DNA of 64,000 nt, taken from contig KV748213.1 of NCBI GenBank assembly GCA_001692895.1, forward strand, positions 1,240,001 to 1,304,000. The letters run 5' to 3'. The DNA comes from Cenococcum geophilum 1.58. Lineage: Eukaryota > Ascomycota > Dothideomycetes > Gloniales > Gloniaceae. Position numbers and translations under genes: made by a program. Position 1 is the first letter of the stretch; every line of letters begins with the position of its first letter. Below are positions 45,930 through 58,500 of the stretch, in pieces. The notes under the pieces are model-generated. The model saw nothing but the letters and a program-made list of their open reading frames with translations. It was not told the DNA's origin and searched no databases.

Positions 45930-47110
45930 TCGTTTAATCTAAGCTTAAATTCGCCACTGCTTAAGCTCCTCCTAAGCCTTCCGCCATACTCGCTCAGCTT
46001 CTGCTCTAGTTTTTAGCGCTCCCTTCTATATAGTGACTCGTTTAAGATAGGCCTAAGCTAATTTAATTATGTTTAAATCGGGTGAATTACTGGGCTAAAG
46101 AAGGCGCTAGAGGCCTACTACGTTAAAGTAGATCTGCTGGTAATGCGATATATAAGACGGAGCTTTATCCTCTTAAATAATAGTATCTAGGCGATTAATC
46201 TGGCACTTAATACCAAAAGGAATGAGGATAGAAAGGAGGATAGTAGTAAGGTAGCGATACCAATCAATACCCCCTTTCTTCCCGTTTCTTTAGAAGGCGC
46301 CATTCTCCTTAGTTATACAGAATTAAGGCTTTCTACCTGGCTTATTGCGAAGCCCGAGTTATTATATACTAGTAGTAAGCTGCCAAGCCACGTAAAGCTC
46401 TGGCTTAATCGCTTCGTTAATCTTTTAAAGCTCAATCTTTAAAGCCTTCTTCTCTTATATAGTCTTAGGCCTCTATATATAGCAGGGAGCCTTCTAATTG
46501 TATAAGAACGCGCCCTAAAATATAAACTTAGTAGCTTTAGGAAATTAAGGTCAAATTACCTTTTTATTTACCTTCTCTTTAGCTAAACACCAGAGCTTAT
46601 ATCCACCTCTTTTATAGCCTAAAACAACGCCGGTTTCATCGCTCTAGATAACAGCCTTCCAATTATCAATTGTCCAATGCTCATATCGCAAGGCGAACTA
46701 CAGGCGAGCTTCCTTTAGGCTTCGTCTTTTGATATCTATAGCGTTAAAGGACCCGCTAGACAGTCTAAGTAGAGCAGCCGCACTTAGCGGCAATATAGGT
46801 GTAGGACTTCTCTCTACCAAATTAATTGGTGGTGACTTTCTTAAGAATTTGCTGTTTAAACTCGCGGGTAATTTTAACCTTTAATCTAGTACGAGGAGCA
46901 TTAATAATATAGCCGTTAAGAATAAGAGGACGAGAGGAAGGGTCCTAGCCACAACTGTGGGCCTTTTTGAAGAGATATTATAGTGCTCGGCGCTTAATTT
47001 TGGTGATGCGTTTGATATACTAAAGGGTCGCTCCTATAGCCTTTATAGCTAGGGCCTGAGCCCTAGTCGCGAGCTGATGAAAGCGTATAGTTAGCAAAGT
47101 AATATTTAAG
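45930..47110 (-). pseudogene. DDE transposase of the Tc1/mariner-type element, with stop codons
   Basis: Minus-strand frame of roughly 390 codons (limits approximate). An N-terminal helix-turn-helix region lies at about 47090-46850 (QYLFKKAHSCGWDPSSRPL). It is followed by the catalytic part: WSDET-like box at 46632-46643 (SDETGVVLGYKRGGYKLW), a second box EDKAPS near 46160-46175, and SPDLNIIE near 46063-46090, which matches the DDE/DDD triad spacing of the family. Several codons read as TAG or TAA where Trp, Gln or Arg is expected, consistent with RIP, so this copy is inactive. The best relatives are fungal Tc1-like elements with a homeodomain-like HTH. Confidence 0.75.
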
Positions 47111-47536
47111 CTGGAGGAGTTATTAAGCAATTTTAGAACGCATTAAGGGGACCTAGGGCGTTGGTATCGGCGTAATGGAGGTGATGAGGCTGTAGAAGTT
47201 ATTCTGCCGTCGGCGGTCGGTGGGCGGTAAGCCAAACTTCCTAATTAGGAAGGTGCAAGAACTTTTGTTAGGGACCTCCGTAGTAGTAGTTTTGGTGTTC
47301 CTATCCGTGCCTCGCTTACAAGCTAGGACCACCCCTAAGAAGAATTTTCTGTTGGGGGGAAGGGGGTAAAACGACAAATAAATCCACCTCTAGCTCGCTA
47401 GGCAGGAGGAATTGGGTCTTAAAAGTCGGAAAATCGATTGTTTTTGATGGTAAGATGGGTATGCGTAAGTTTTGAAGTGTGGCGCTACCTTTTAGTAAGG
47501 TTGTATGTGTGGTGAATCTTTTTTATTTCTTAGGCT

Positions 47537-49362
47537 ATAACCTATAGCATTGGGTAAGGGATAGATATAGAAGAAGGAAGGTTGTATTTAAGTTAACGTT
47601 TATAGTCTGTATTATAGTTGGCTCCCTAATTAAACGTATTTACCTAGATTAAAATAGCTGCCTATAAATATACACGGTTTACAGCCGCTTGTCTTAAAGT
47701 CTATAGTAGGGTAATTCCTAAAAGGATTTATACTGCGCTTAGAAACTATATACTTTAAGAATTTACTAGGTTTTTATAAAGTTAGCGCGCTGATAAACAT
47801 ATATATACAGAACTAAGAAAATTCTACAATAACTATAGAGAAGTGTAGAGTTAAGTCTCTAATATTTAGTTAGGACGTAGATTGTTAACCGTTTTCTATT
47901 ACCTACCCGCTAATAAGTTATATACGAGCCGTATCTAAGTGACTTAAAATAAGGAGGAAGGTCTTTAGCTAGACTTCGTGGTTTAAGAGTTAAGTTAACC
48001 TTATTTGGCTCTAAATTAGACACTAAAAAGTCTCTAGAAGGAGTATTAAGATTTATAATTAAGATAGTAGAAGAGTAGAATATAAAAAGTTAAAAAGATA
48101 GACTGTTAGGGAGTGGACTGCTAAGTTAAAGGGTAAGAGACTGTTGGAGGAAGCGTGGAGAGCAGGGTTGTTAATAATATTTTTATTTATTGCTTTATAG
48201 CGATATATTCATTTATAAGGAGTAATAATAATTAAATATTTTACCAGCCCTTATAAATGAATATTTATAAAATTATAAATATATATAGAGGCTTAGGCTA
48301 GTAAATATTAAGCCTTTAAAGTACTTAAAGTTATAGGCAAAAGGGCGAGTTGTATAAGGCTAGAGGAGAGAGCTATTAGTAAATGTTTAGGGGGGGTAGA
48401 GGGAGGTGGAGGCCTCTAGGGAGACATCGGCCCCATCGATTAGTATACCCTACCATGCCAAGACCGGTAATACCGCCTATATCTAAGATATCGCGATTAT
48501 TCATTTATATCGCGATATTTTAGTTAGCTTATAAATTAAATGCAATATTAGGCCTATTTATTCATTTATTTATTATTAATAACCCTAGTAGGGAGGCAAT
48601 CTATTAGCCGGATAAGGGCATTATTAGGACTATTACGGATAGGTACTCCGGTATATTAATCTAGAGGCATTTCCTAGCTAATTTAGACTAGTAGAAGCTC
48701 CTTTAGTCTAGGCAGTAAAACAAAGGTTAGATTAACTCCAGCTTCGCCACTATAACTTAATAAATAATAATGGAAACCGAACTGCAAACTTTGTTCTTTA
48801 AGAGAGTTAATAATAATTATACGCGGAAATATAATTTACTAGTAGGGTATATAAATTATACTCAAAATTTCTATAAATATCGCGCTAGTAATACGGCGAT
48901 CTATTAATAGTATAGAGACAAAATCTACCTTTACTATCCCTAGTTATATAGTAATGCCCTAAATGCGAGCTAGTTGTAATTCCCCTTTACTAAGTTTATA
49001 GGTTAAGAGTATATAATAGGGCTGTGGAGTAGTCCGTATCCTTTAACTTCCTAAAAGGTAATAAGGGAGATTTATATCTTTCTAGGCTAAGATTTTATTC
49101 TAATACTTTAGTAACGATAGATAAAGAGATAAATTCGTTTATAGGCTGTAAGATATAGAGTTATTAGCGTAAAACCTTATCCGTTTATCTCCATTTTTAT
49201 TAATATATCTATATACCTAAATAGTAGATTATTTATAAGTTGTTTTTAGGCTTAGGTTGCTAGCTAGTTAGCCTAGCCTAAAATAGAATAAAATATATCT
49301 GGCCTATACTCTAAAAGGTAAGAAGTAAAAGTTAAAGATAGATATGAAGTAAAAATTACCCT
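47537..49362. other. RIP-mutated tract with inverted repeats
   Basis: No gene. A 16-bp perfect inverted repeat has arms at 48205-48220 and 48249-48264 with a 28-base loop. A 10-bp-arm palindrome ATATCGCGAT is at 48488-48518, and a purine-rich patch lies near 48390-48425. The last five bases before the LTR (49363-49367, ATAAC) are a target duplication. Confidence 0.5.
48205..48264. repeat. 16-bp perfect inverted repeat
   Basis: Arms ATATTCATTTATAAGG and CCTTATAAATGAATAT separated by 28 bases. Could fold as a hairpin or be the ends of a very small inverted-repeat element. Confidence 0.7.
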
Positions 49363-49367
49363 ATAAC

Positions 49368-49537
49368 TGTCGGAACATTAATCACGTGACGTAGTTACGG
49401 GACTACGAAGCGAGACTAACTGTCTGACCTTGGAGCAACCCCTTTCTTCTAGACAACAATTAACTACTAACTTTAACACCGCATACGTACTACTATAAGT
49501 GATATTTATGCACGTTGATAAAGCGAGTATACCAATA
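49368..49537 (+). repeat. 5' LTR of the third copia element
   Basis: 170 bp, RIP-mutated partner of 55381-55550. Contains TTAATCACGTGACGTAG near its start. Confidence 0.9.
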
Positions 49538-49576
49538 CTAATCAGTAGACGTATAGATTAGGAAATACGCAATAGC

Positions 49577-49880
49577 AAAGCTTAAAACCACGCATTGGCT
49601 TAACTGCTAACGCGTTAGATCACAGAGCTATTGCCCTATTTTAGTTAAAGGAGAAAACTACGTTACCCTCAAAGCTCGAAACTATGTATTAGCTTAACTG
49701 CTAACGCGTTAAATCGCCTAGAGAACCGTATCTTTACTTAGAGAGAGCTACGTTATCCTTAAAGCTCAAGACCACGTATTAGCTTGCTAATGCGTTAGAT
49801 CGCCTAAAGGACCCTTAAAGCTTAAAACCACATATTAACTTAACTGTTAATGCGTTAGATCGCCTAGAGGACCGTATCTT
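49577..49880. repeat. Four direct repeats in the leader of the third copia element
   Basis: Units begin at about 49577, 49671, 49761 and 49817. Each runs from AAAGCTCAAGACCACG-like sequence through TAACTGCTAACGCGTTAGAT to GCCTAGAGGACC-like sequence. Unit spacing is uneven (94, 90 and 56 bp). Confidence 0.75.
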
Positions 49881-52800
49881 TGCTAAGAATCGTCTACAGT
49901 ATCTAAGAACTATAAATTCGTCGATAGGACACGTATACACCTTTACACTCTTACTTTAACACTTAAACGACGACCTACCCTTATACCTACTCTTATACCT
50001 ATAACTATGGCATAAATGGAGGAAGAATAGGCCGCAATGGCCAGTAAATACGGATACGGAATTAATGTAGATAAGGCTATAAAGAACGAACTAGTAGAGT
50101 TTATATAGACGATGATATACCTAATATAAGACCTTATAGACAATGACTTATAGACCATCTTTTAAGAGTAGTTTAAAGGGTTTATAGTAGAGAACTTTAA
50201 GAAGATACGCACAGATACCAGATCTAAGCTGCGAAAATATCTCCTTAAAGGAGGTATATATGTAGGCAAACCTAGCAACAGAGTTACTATATCCGAACTG
50301 TTATTTAAAGTTATATAATAAGAAGAGCTGCATTAATGGATAGATGAGGAGATTATAGTAACTATTAAGGAGTTAGCAGAACCACTAGCTACGAGAGCAC
50401 TGCGAAATAGGTTAAACCACACTTATAACGGTCTATCGGCTTAGCGTATAGCTATAGTTGCAATACCACCTGGGTCTAGTACGCAAACACCCGTATTTTT
50501 AACTCTAGCCCTACTACTAACTACTCCGCCAATTCCACTAGCTACTCCAATTGCTACCCCCGCTACCCCTGTTACCCCTCTTGGTCCTTAATCCCCCAAT
50601 TATAAATAAATCCACGCTTTTATTAACTAACTGCTATGGCTAAGAGAATAGCAACTACAGTAACCGCAGCAGCTATATATATATATACTACCTAAACTAG
50701 CTATGCCTAGTGTGGAGTAAGGACCTAGACAAGGACCTAGATATAGTAAAAAGGTGGCCATAATTATAAAGATCTATATAGACGACTAAAAGTACAATAG
50801 AGTTAGTAATAGCTTTAACTTTAAGTTAACTATCTTTTACAACATCTACAAGAGATCTGGCTTGCCACTAGAAGGCTACATAGTAGCATTCCCTAGCATG
50901 CTAAAAGGGCTTGCTTAGGACCACTACTATAACAGCAACCTCGAGTTAAGACCTTTTACTAAAGCCTATAACTATATACGACAGTTCTTTAAAGGGCTAG
51001 AATACTACTATAAGAACCTTATAGAGTGGAACAGCATAACCCTTTAAGAAGTTATGGACGAGAACCCTAATAAGTTAATCTATTAGAACTTCTAACTGCT
51101 TATAAACAAACTGCTAAAGTAACGTTATAGACTATACCTAGACTTTTATATAAACCGCATTCTTATAAATAAGTTGGTTACCGCTTACTAGGGAGTACTA
51201 GTATGCCATATCGCTGTCTCTAACCCCTTAAAAGACCTTTCTTAGTTAATTAGCAAGCTATAATCCTCTATTGTTATATAGGAAAAAGAATACCCCTTAT
51301 AGGCCTTAATAAGACTATCTTACTAAGCCTTTTTTACGGATTAACGCTACTATTGGAATGACTAAAGTCAAGACTAAAACACTAATCGCTACGGCAGCAA
51401 TCGCTCTTGTAGAACTAATGGCAGACTAAAGGCCAAGTGCTACGTCTACAAAAAGGAGGACTACCGTTCGTGGAAATATATAGAGGAGGAGCGCAATCGG
51501 TCTAGAGATAACTATAAGAGACGCTTTATTGATATTAAGGGCCGCAATAAGGGCAACTTTGATAACCACTTTAAGTAATACGTCGCTGCTTACGAAAGAG
51601 ATAAAGAGGATAACTTAGACTTTAAAGCCTATATATACGACGCTAATAACTCTAGAAGCAATGCTGGAGAACCTGATGATAGTTCTACCTACATCACTAC
51701 CTTTAAAACGCTTACTATAAAAAAAGCAACCTTTATAAGCGTAGAGCTAGCTAATAAGGCTTATACGCACCTGCTTATAGCTTTAATACTTACTATAGAG
51801 TCTACTACGGAGCCTTACACGGAGACCGACCCATTTGCCTATAGTACGGCTACAGCTATAGCGTTACGGTATACCTTAACGGTCTTTATGGGAATCATAA
51901 TTAATATAGGTGCTTCGCGTAAGTCTATAGCTAGCTACGGTTAATTCTAAGCTCTATAGGCCGTAGATAAGTCCGTAAGTCTTAACACGTTAATTAAGGG
52001 CTAAGTAATTATCCAATTCAGGATTAGAGCCTTTACATCTATTAGAACTATAGACGTCAATAGCCCCATAGGCAAGGTATAATTCCATATTATTAAAGCA
52101 GATACTCCCTTTTTACTTTACTTAGTAGATATAGATAGACTCTATATTAAATACGATAACCTAAAGGACGTTATTATTACTCGCACTAAAAAGGTGCTAG
52201 TGGTTAGATAATTTGGCCACCTATTTCTCTTATAGAGCTTCTCCTTATAGTCCTATCTCGTCGAGTCTTTTAATACGAACCCTTGCTATTTAACTAATAT
52301 AGAACTACAACGCCTATACCATTAATTTGGTTACCTATCAGTTAATAGACTATAAAAGCTTCTTAATAAGACTAGCTACGGCTATAATACTAATAGATCT
52401 GCTATCGAAGAGCTAACTAGACTCTGCTACTATTGCTAGAAGTTTAGCAGATTTCTAGGTAGATTTCGCTTCACCTTATAAGACGACGTTAATTTTAATT
52501 ATAATATTATTATTAACATTATGTATATTAACGGCTCCCCCCTACTATACGTAGTTAACGAAGCAACTTAATTTTAAGCTGGTAAATAGCTACGAGATAT
52601 CAGCGCCAAGTACACTTAGGACGTTCTATGAATATGCTAAATTAATAGCTATTTAGGACCACCAGACTTAATCACCACAGACGCTAGGAAGAACTTTATT
52701 AGTAAGGAGTTTAAACACTACGCTGCTACTATGGGAGTAACCACAAAGTTAGTTCCGGTCAAATTATATAATTCCATTAGAATGGTAGAACGCTACTATA

Positions 52801-55206
52801 GTCCGCTATAACGAGCCTACCAAATCATTATGACTAAAATCCCTGAAATTAGTAAGGAGATGGCCCTATAAATGGCCTTTAAAGCTATTAATAATATAGC
52901 TAGCCCAGAAGGCCTAGTCCCTACACTCCTAGTCTTTAGAGCTTACCCCTAAATAGTTAAATCGGACGCGCCATTACCTTCAGTTATATAGCGAGCTGCG
53001 GCCATTAAGAAAGCAATGGTGGAAATCTAGAAGTTATAAGCTAAACGATAGATTGCTGACGCTCTTAATATGTGAAATGGACCATAAACTAACGCTATTT
53101 ACGGCCTCCCACCTAATTTGCCTGTCTTAGTCTGGAAAGAAGGCAATACTGGCCAGAGTGGTTATTGGGATAGGCCATATACGCTACTTGCTGTTGACAG
53201 TAAGACCTATACCGTAAAGCTATTAAATAGGCCTACGACCTTCCGCTCTACGATTGTAAAACCTTACCTACTAGACCTATAAGACCCAGTTAAACTACGA
53301 GAGCCTGTTGAATTAGCTAAACCAGTACCTTTACTAGCTAAACCTTAATTATTACCTAAAGCCGAACTATAGCTACCGCCAAAGTAAGGTAGAGGTCGCC
53401 CCCGTAAATACCCATTACTTACGGCTGTCGCAGATATAACTATTACGGATGCTACGATAGATATAGACGCTTTTACGGGTGATATTGCGGATATTGCGGA
53501 TATTATAGATATCGCTATCTACTTACAGGACAATAATACCGCAGATACGGCTGGCACTACTATTTACTTATAGAACGATAGCAACACCTAATTTAGCGCT
53601 TCACAATAAAAGGAGGTCATAGGCCTACTTAAGAAAGGCGTCTTTAAAATCATTAAACTACATAATATACCAAAGGGGGTCAGACTCTTTAATTCACGGT
53701 TTGTTAATAAGATTAAGAATAAGGGAACTAATAAAGCCTTTAAGAAATTACAACTTGTTATATAGGCTTATAATAACTTAGAGAAAGAGCTGGTCCTTAC
53801 TTAGTTACTAATAATTCAACAAGTTAGCCAGCGGCTAATTCTCTATATCGCTGCTATGCTACCATAGACATAACTCTACCTCTAAGATATCTTATAAGCC
53901 TACGTCTAGTCTACTACAAACCTAAACCGTAAGTTCTACGTATAACCACTATATAAGCTAAATAAACAATTAGGAATTAATACGGACTCCATTCTAAAGG
54001 TTATAAAGCTACTTTATAGAGTACCTAAAGCTAAAAACCACTGGTTTAAGACCTACTATTTACACTACGTTAATTAGCTGCGAATAGACTAGTCCACGTA
54101 TAACCCTTGCTTGCTCTATAACAACAAGCCTTTTAGAATCGTTGGCCTATAGACTAATAATACACTATTCCTTGCAGATAATACCTTTATAGAGGCTAAA
54201 TAAAGCGAACTATATAAGGCCAAATTTATGGCTAAGGAGCGAGAGTAATTAACCGCTAATATACCAATTAAGTTTAACGGAGGACTTATTTAATTAATAT
54301 AAGACAGGAGTATTACGCTAACATAAAAGCGCCAGTGTAAGAACCTTAGTGTAGTTAATACTACGCTAGTAGACAGCACTAGCCCCAGAGGAGTTACACG
54401 TGGCCTGCTTACGCTAAAGAACTAGTATATCGCTTAACGCGCTAGAGGAGCCTATATCGCCTTAGTCTGTCAGCTAGAGGCCTTATTCAACCTATTCTTT
54501 ACTACCTAAGTAATTAACCCAGTTAAAGACGATGTAAAGAGTCTTAATAAGCAATTAAGCTGGCAGATTAAGAACGTAAATAGAGGCCTAAAGTTCGTTA
54601 AGCTAGACATCAACACCTTATAACTCCTAGTATTTATAAATGCTTCCTTCGCCAACAATAAGGACTTATCTTTGTAAATTGGCTACATACTTATACTAGC
54701 AGACGCCTTAAATAAGGTAAATATCGTCTACTAGTCCTTAATTAAGTGCAAAAGAGTTACTAGGAGTGTATTAGCCTTAGAGTTATATAGTATGGCGCAT
54801 AGTTTTAATATAGGTGCTATAATTAAATCCACGCTAGACAAGGTCTTATAGGTTAACTTACCACTTATTCTCTATACTAATTTAAAGTCTTTATACGACT
54901 GTCTTATCTGACTAAAAACTACGTAAGAAAAACGCTTAATAATTAATATAATGTGCCTTCGCTAAGCTTATAAATAAAAACAGATTACTAAAGTTAAGTA
55001 GATTAATGGAGATACTAACCCTACGGACGCTATAACAAAGGGTAAGCCCTATACGGCACTATTATAGCTTATTAATACGAATTAAGTTAAATTACGGGCC
55101 GTAGGGTGGGTTAAGCGAACGGATTTAACTTTAGTTTAGCGTTGGCGCTAGTACTAAGCGAGCCAATAGCGATTTTCTATCCCGGGGATGGAAAATCCTA
55201 ATTAGT

Positions 55207-55298
55207 TGGCAGAAGTTAGGTTCGGCAGAATTTAGCAGAATTTGGTAACATGGCAGAATTTGGCAGAATTCGGTATTATAGCAGAATTTAGCAGAAAG
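55207..55298. repeat. Clustered short repeats of GGCAGAATT
   Basis: Seven or eight copies of (G/A)GCAGAATT(T), some directly adjacent, lie between the RNase H region and the 3' LTR of the third copia element. Confidence 0.8.
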
Positions 55299-55380
55299 TC
55301 GCTATTGCGTATATGTTACGAGTAGTCTAGAAGACTTAACTTTAGAGTGTAGATTAGCCTTCTTTTTAGAGTTGCTCTAG

Positions 55381-55550
55381 TGTCGGAACATTAATCACGT
55401 AACGTAGTTACGGGACTACGAAGCGAGACTAACTGTCTGACCTTAGAGCAACCCCTTTCTTCTAGACAACAATCAACTACTAACTTCAACACCGCATACG
55501 TACCACTATAAGTGATATTCGTGCACGTTGATAAAGCGAGTATACCGACA
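55381..55550 (+). repeat. 3' LTR of the third copia element
   Basis: 170 bp, slightly better preserved than the 5' LTR; ends CCGACA and is followed by the ATAAC duplication. Confidence 0.9.
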
Positions 55551-55555
55551 ATAAC

Positions 55556-58500
55556 TATTAGCGATTTAAATAGGGGTAGCTAGAAAAAAAGTACCTAGTG
55601 TATAGTTAAGCTATCCCCTAGAAGTTTTTAAGGGAGGACTAGAGATATAATAATTATAATACTTATAAGAAATAGTAAGATAACTTATATCCAGCCCTAG
55701 ATTCTAATACCTCTCCTTATTAAGCGAAATAAACCCTTTTAGCGTTCCCAGGTTAGGATATGAATTAGGTAAATTTGCTTTATAATAAGAATGCCATATA
55801 TTAAGCGGCGCACCTATACTTTTATCCTAGGAGTTCCACTTTAATAAATTTAGCATTTAGAGCTAAAAGTTAAAACCTTTTACTTATATAAATGCCGAAA
55901 ATAATATTAAAGCCACCTTTACTATAGTAAGAAACGACCATCCAGCTAGAACCCTATAAGAGATGGCTTGCCTAAACGTTTTTACTGCGCTAATTTTAAG
56001 TAATATAGTAGTTTTTAGGGTCTATAAATAATATTAGCTATAAAAAGAAGGTTAGATACCGTACTTATAATTAAAAATATTACCATTTTTAGCGCGCAAT
56101 CTATTACTACTAGGGAAATATTTTTAAACTTTTATCTAGTCCCGTGCTGCTTTTAGGCTATTTCTAAAAATATAAATACCGAAACTGTAAAAGTAATATA
56201 TGCCCTATAAGCAATAACCATAAAAACCTTAGTAAAGCTGTAAAAGGGTATACGTTCCTAAAAAAGGATATAAATATTAATACCTATTGCAAATATATAA
56301 GCTATAGTAGTAGTAATAGCGAAGGAAAGCGCGATTGCGGTAGTATTAAAGGAATAAGTAGAGTTCATCTTAATAAACAGGTCCTACTAGTCTAAGTAGC
56401 GCAGAAATAAGGTAAATAAGGCCACGTTTTATCGTCTAATAAATACCAGATTGACTATAAAGGAAAGAAGATATCTAGGTAAGGATTATACGTGCTAAAG
56501 TACATCTTAAACTCCCCACAACCCCTATAGTACGCCAATATACGATATACGTAGTACGCGACCTGCGTGCTATATATACCCCGTCTATAAAAATCCCCCA
56601 ATAACTTTATACCACCCCCCTATTAAGCCCCCAAAACGAAGCCGCCGTAAATACACCACTATGTAGGTCTAATTCTATAAAAAGTTCTATCTAAATTTAA
56701 ACTCTGGATATCCGAAGTCCAATTATAGAGGGGTAGAATTATAAGCTTCTAGCTATACGTCTCCGCTTTATCCAAAATAGTAGCCATTATATCTTAAATA
56801 TTAGTCTTATTAGTAGTATAAATAACAAAGGTTATAAGGTAAAACATTATAAAGGGGTGTTTTGCGTTTATATAGCAGTAGATATAATACTGCCATATTT
56901 GCTTTAACTAAGGTCTATTAAACGGTATAGATCTCTAACAATAGACGTAGCCTTACTAGGTGCCGAAATTGAGCCCAGCCTTCCCTACTCATTTAATAGC
57001 CGGCATAAGCCAAGTATAGTAGTAGGTCTAAATTAAACCCTTAGCTATAAGCGCATTTAGATACTTCTCTTTAAAAGTCTCCGCACATTTAACGGGACAA
57101 TTAGGTGGAGGGAGTGCTCTATAGGATATTATAGACTCTAATAACTCTAGTAATTTTTCTCTAAAGTCGTATGGGAAGTATAGGTCAAGGCCTCTATCTG
57201 TACCTTAAATAGCCAATAGCCGAGTCTAGGTAGGTCCGCATTCCAGATTAAGACTAATTACACCTCTTTTTTCTATATCCTAAACGACGGATATAATAAA
57301 CCGATCTTTATCTCTAGTACGAGATTTCTTAAATTCGGACTAACGACTTGCAAGTAATCCTTTATCTAAGTCCCAAGACCTAAATCTGGTTCCCTTATAT
57401 TTAATATCCTAAGGGGATAGGTATCCTAAATCGAAGGTATTTTATAGGGTTATTTCCTCCCAAATATATCCTAAATCGCAGGCGGGATTATATCTTAAAT
57501 AACTCTTTTAGCTAGTTGCCTTAGGGAGGAGTCGCTAATAAGTATTAGCAAAGCGTCCTAGATAATATTAAAAAGTAAGAACGGTAAGCTAGGTTGCCTA
57601 TCGATAATAATAAATTGCCAAGAGTCTACCACTAGCGGATTATATACCGAGTTTTTCCTTAAAGTGTTTTTTATATCTTCTAAAGTAACCTTAGTTATCC
57701 ACTTAACGTTCTTAAGTTCCTCCTCCGTCTTTGCTAAACGGCGCCGCCTAATAGGGGCATTATCTTTAAACGGATAGACTGTGTTATCGGCGTTAGTTCC
57801 TTTATAGACAACAAGTAATAGGCAGTCGGGTCGCTTTTATAACTTATTTAGAAGCTAATAGGTTAACGAATTACCTATAGCCATCTATCCTATTATATAG
57901 TTTTAATACTAGACTTACGAAACCAAACTATCCTTTAGGTTTATAGAAGGTAGGAAGCTCTTATAGTTAACCTTATTAGAAGGCATAAAACCGAGATATA
58001 CTACAGTAGTATATTTAAGTAGAAGGCTTTCCGGGTCGCACTAATATTTATTATATAATCCTATTATTAATAGCTTATAAATAGAGCTATAATCTTTAAA
58101 GCTTTTATAGATAGTTAGAAGAGTTTAAGAAGTAAGGAGCTTTAGGAGCTATTAATAGAGTATATCCTAGTACGGCTTAGTTATTTTTAGGCCTTCTATA
58201 TTAGATGGAATAACGCCGCCTAGAATTCTTATATTCTTAAATTCGAGAGCAGTAAGCGTTTATACCTAGATAGCGACCCTAAGATATTAAAGAGTATACG
58301 GACGCTATGCCTTCTTAAAGAAGTTAACGTAAGTCTCTACCTAGCTAGCGTAGAGACCTTTTAAGAACTTATTAATACTTACTACTTTAGTTACCTGCTT
58401 AAGCACCTTAGGGTCGCTTTTATTAAATACTATAATTTAAAACCAGCTACACAGTATATCGGTACCACCATCCTTAGGCGTTAGAGGTCTTAAATCTAGA

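Larger units (their letters stand above)
44913..47280 (-). mobile_element. Tc1/mariner-type DNA transposon inserted in LINE-like copy 2
   Basis: 2368 bp with terminal inverted repeats of about 60 bp (44913-44972 and 47221-47280), flanked by TA dinucleotides (44911-44912 and 47281-47282), the mariner-superfamily target. Each terminal repeat contains a perfect palindrome around CTTCCTAATTAGGAAG. LINE-like copy 1 provides the matching uninterrupted sequence. It encodes a DDE transposase on the minus strand and is less RIP-mutated than its surroundings. Between the transposase end and the left terminal repeat lies about 0.9 kb of G+C-richer sequence. Confidence 0.88.
42854..47523 (-). mobile_element. 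LINE-like element carrying only ORF1, copy 2, interrupted by a DNA transposon
   Basis: Second copy of the same element, with a perfect 13-bp target duplication TATTTCTTAGGCT at 42841-42853 and 47524-47536, and a poly(T) run (minus-strand poly(A)) at 42854. Removing the insertion at 44913-47282 leaves about 2.3 kb with the same ends as copy 1, so both copies are complete at the same limits. The zinc-knuckle region (minus, about 43460-43290) is better preserved: CTSCQKFGHIGDRC is a full C-x2-C-x4-H-x4-C box, followed by CRFCAAAHLSKDHC and another Cys/His box. The ORF1 start is near 44660 (MVKTYK). Several N bases are present around 43935-43985. No reverse transcriptase is encoded, so the element must have used a helper in trans. 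Confidence 0.78.
49368..55550 (+). mobile_element. Degraded Ty1/copia LTR retrotransposon with short LTRs
   Basis: 6183 bp between 170-bp LTRs (49368-49537 and 55381-55550) with a perfect 5-bp target duplication ATAAC at 49363-49367 and 55551-55555. LTR ends are TGTCGG and CCGACA in the better preserved copy. The coding part is on the plus strand: gag-like region about 49.99-51.7 kb, integrase region about 52.3-53.3 kb, then reverse transcriptase about 53.6-54.2 kb with the copia-type box near 54.16 kb, and RNase H toward 55.0 kb. Broken many times by RIP. It shows the same general organisation as the nested copia at 20765-26987, but its LTRs are unrelated. It looks complete in extent. Confidence 0.87.
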
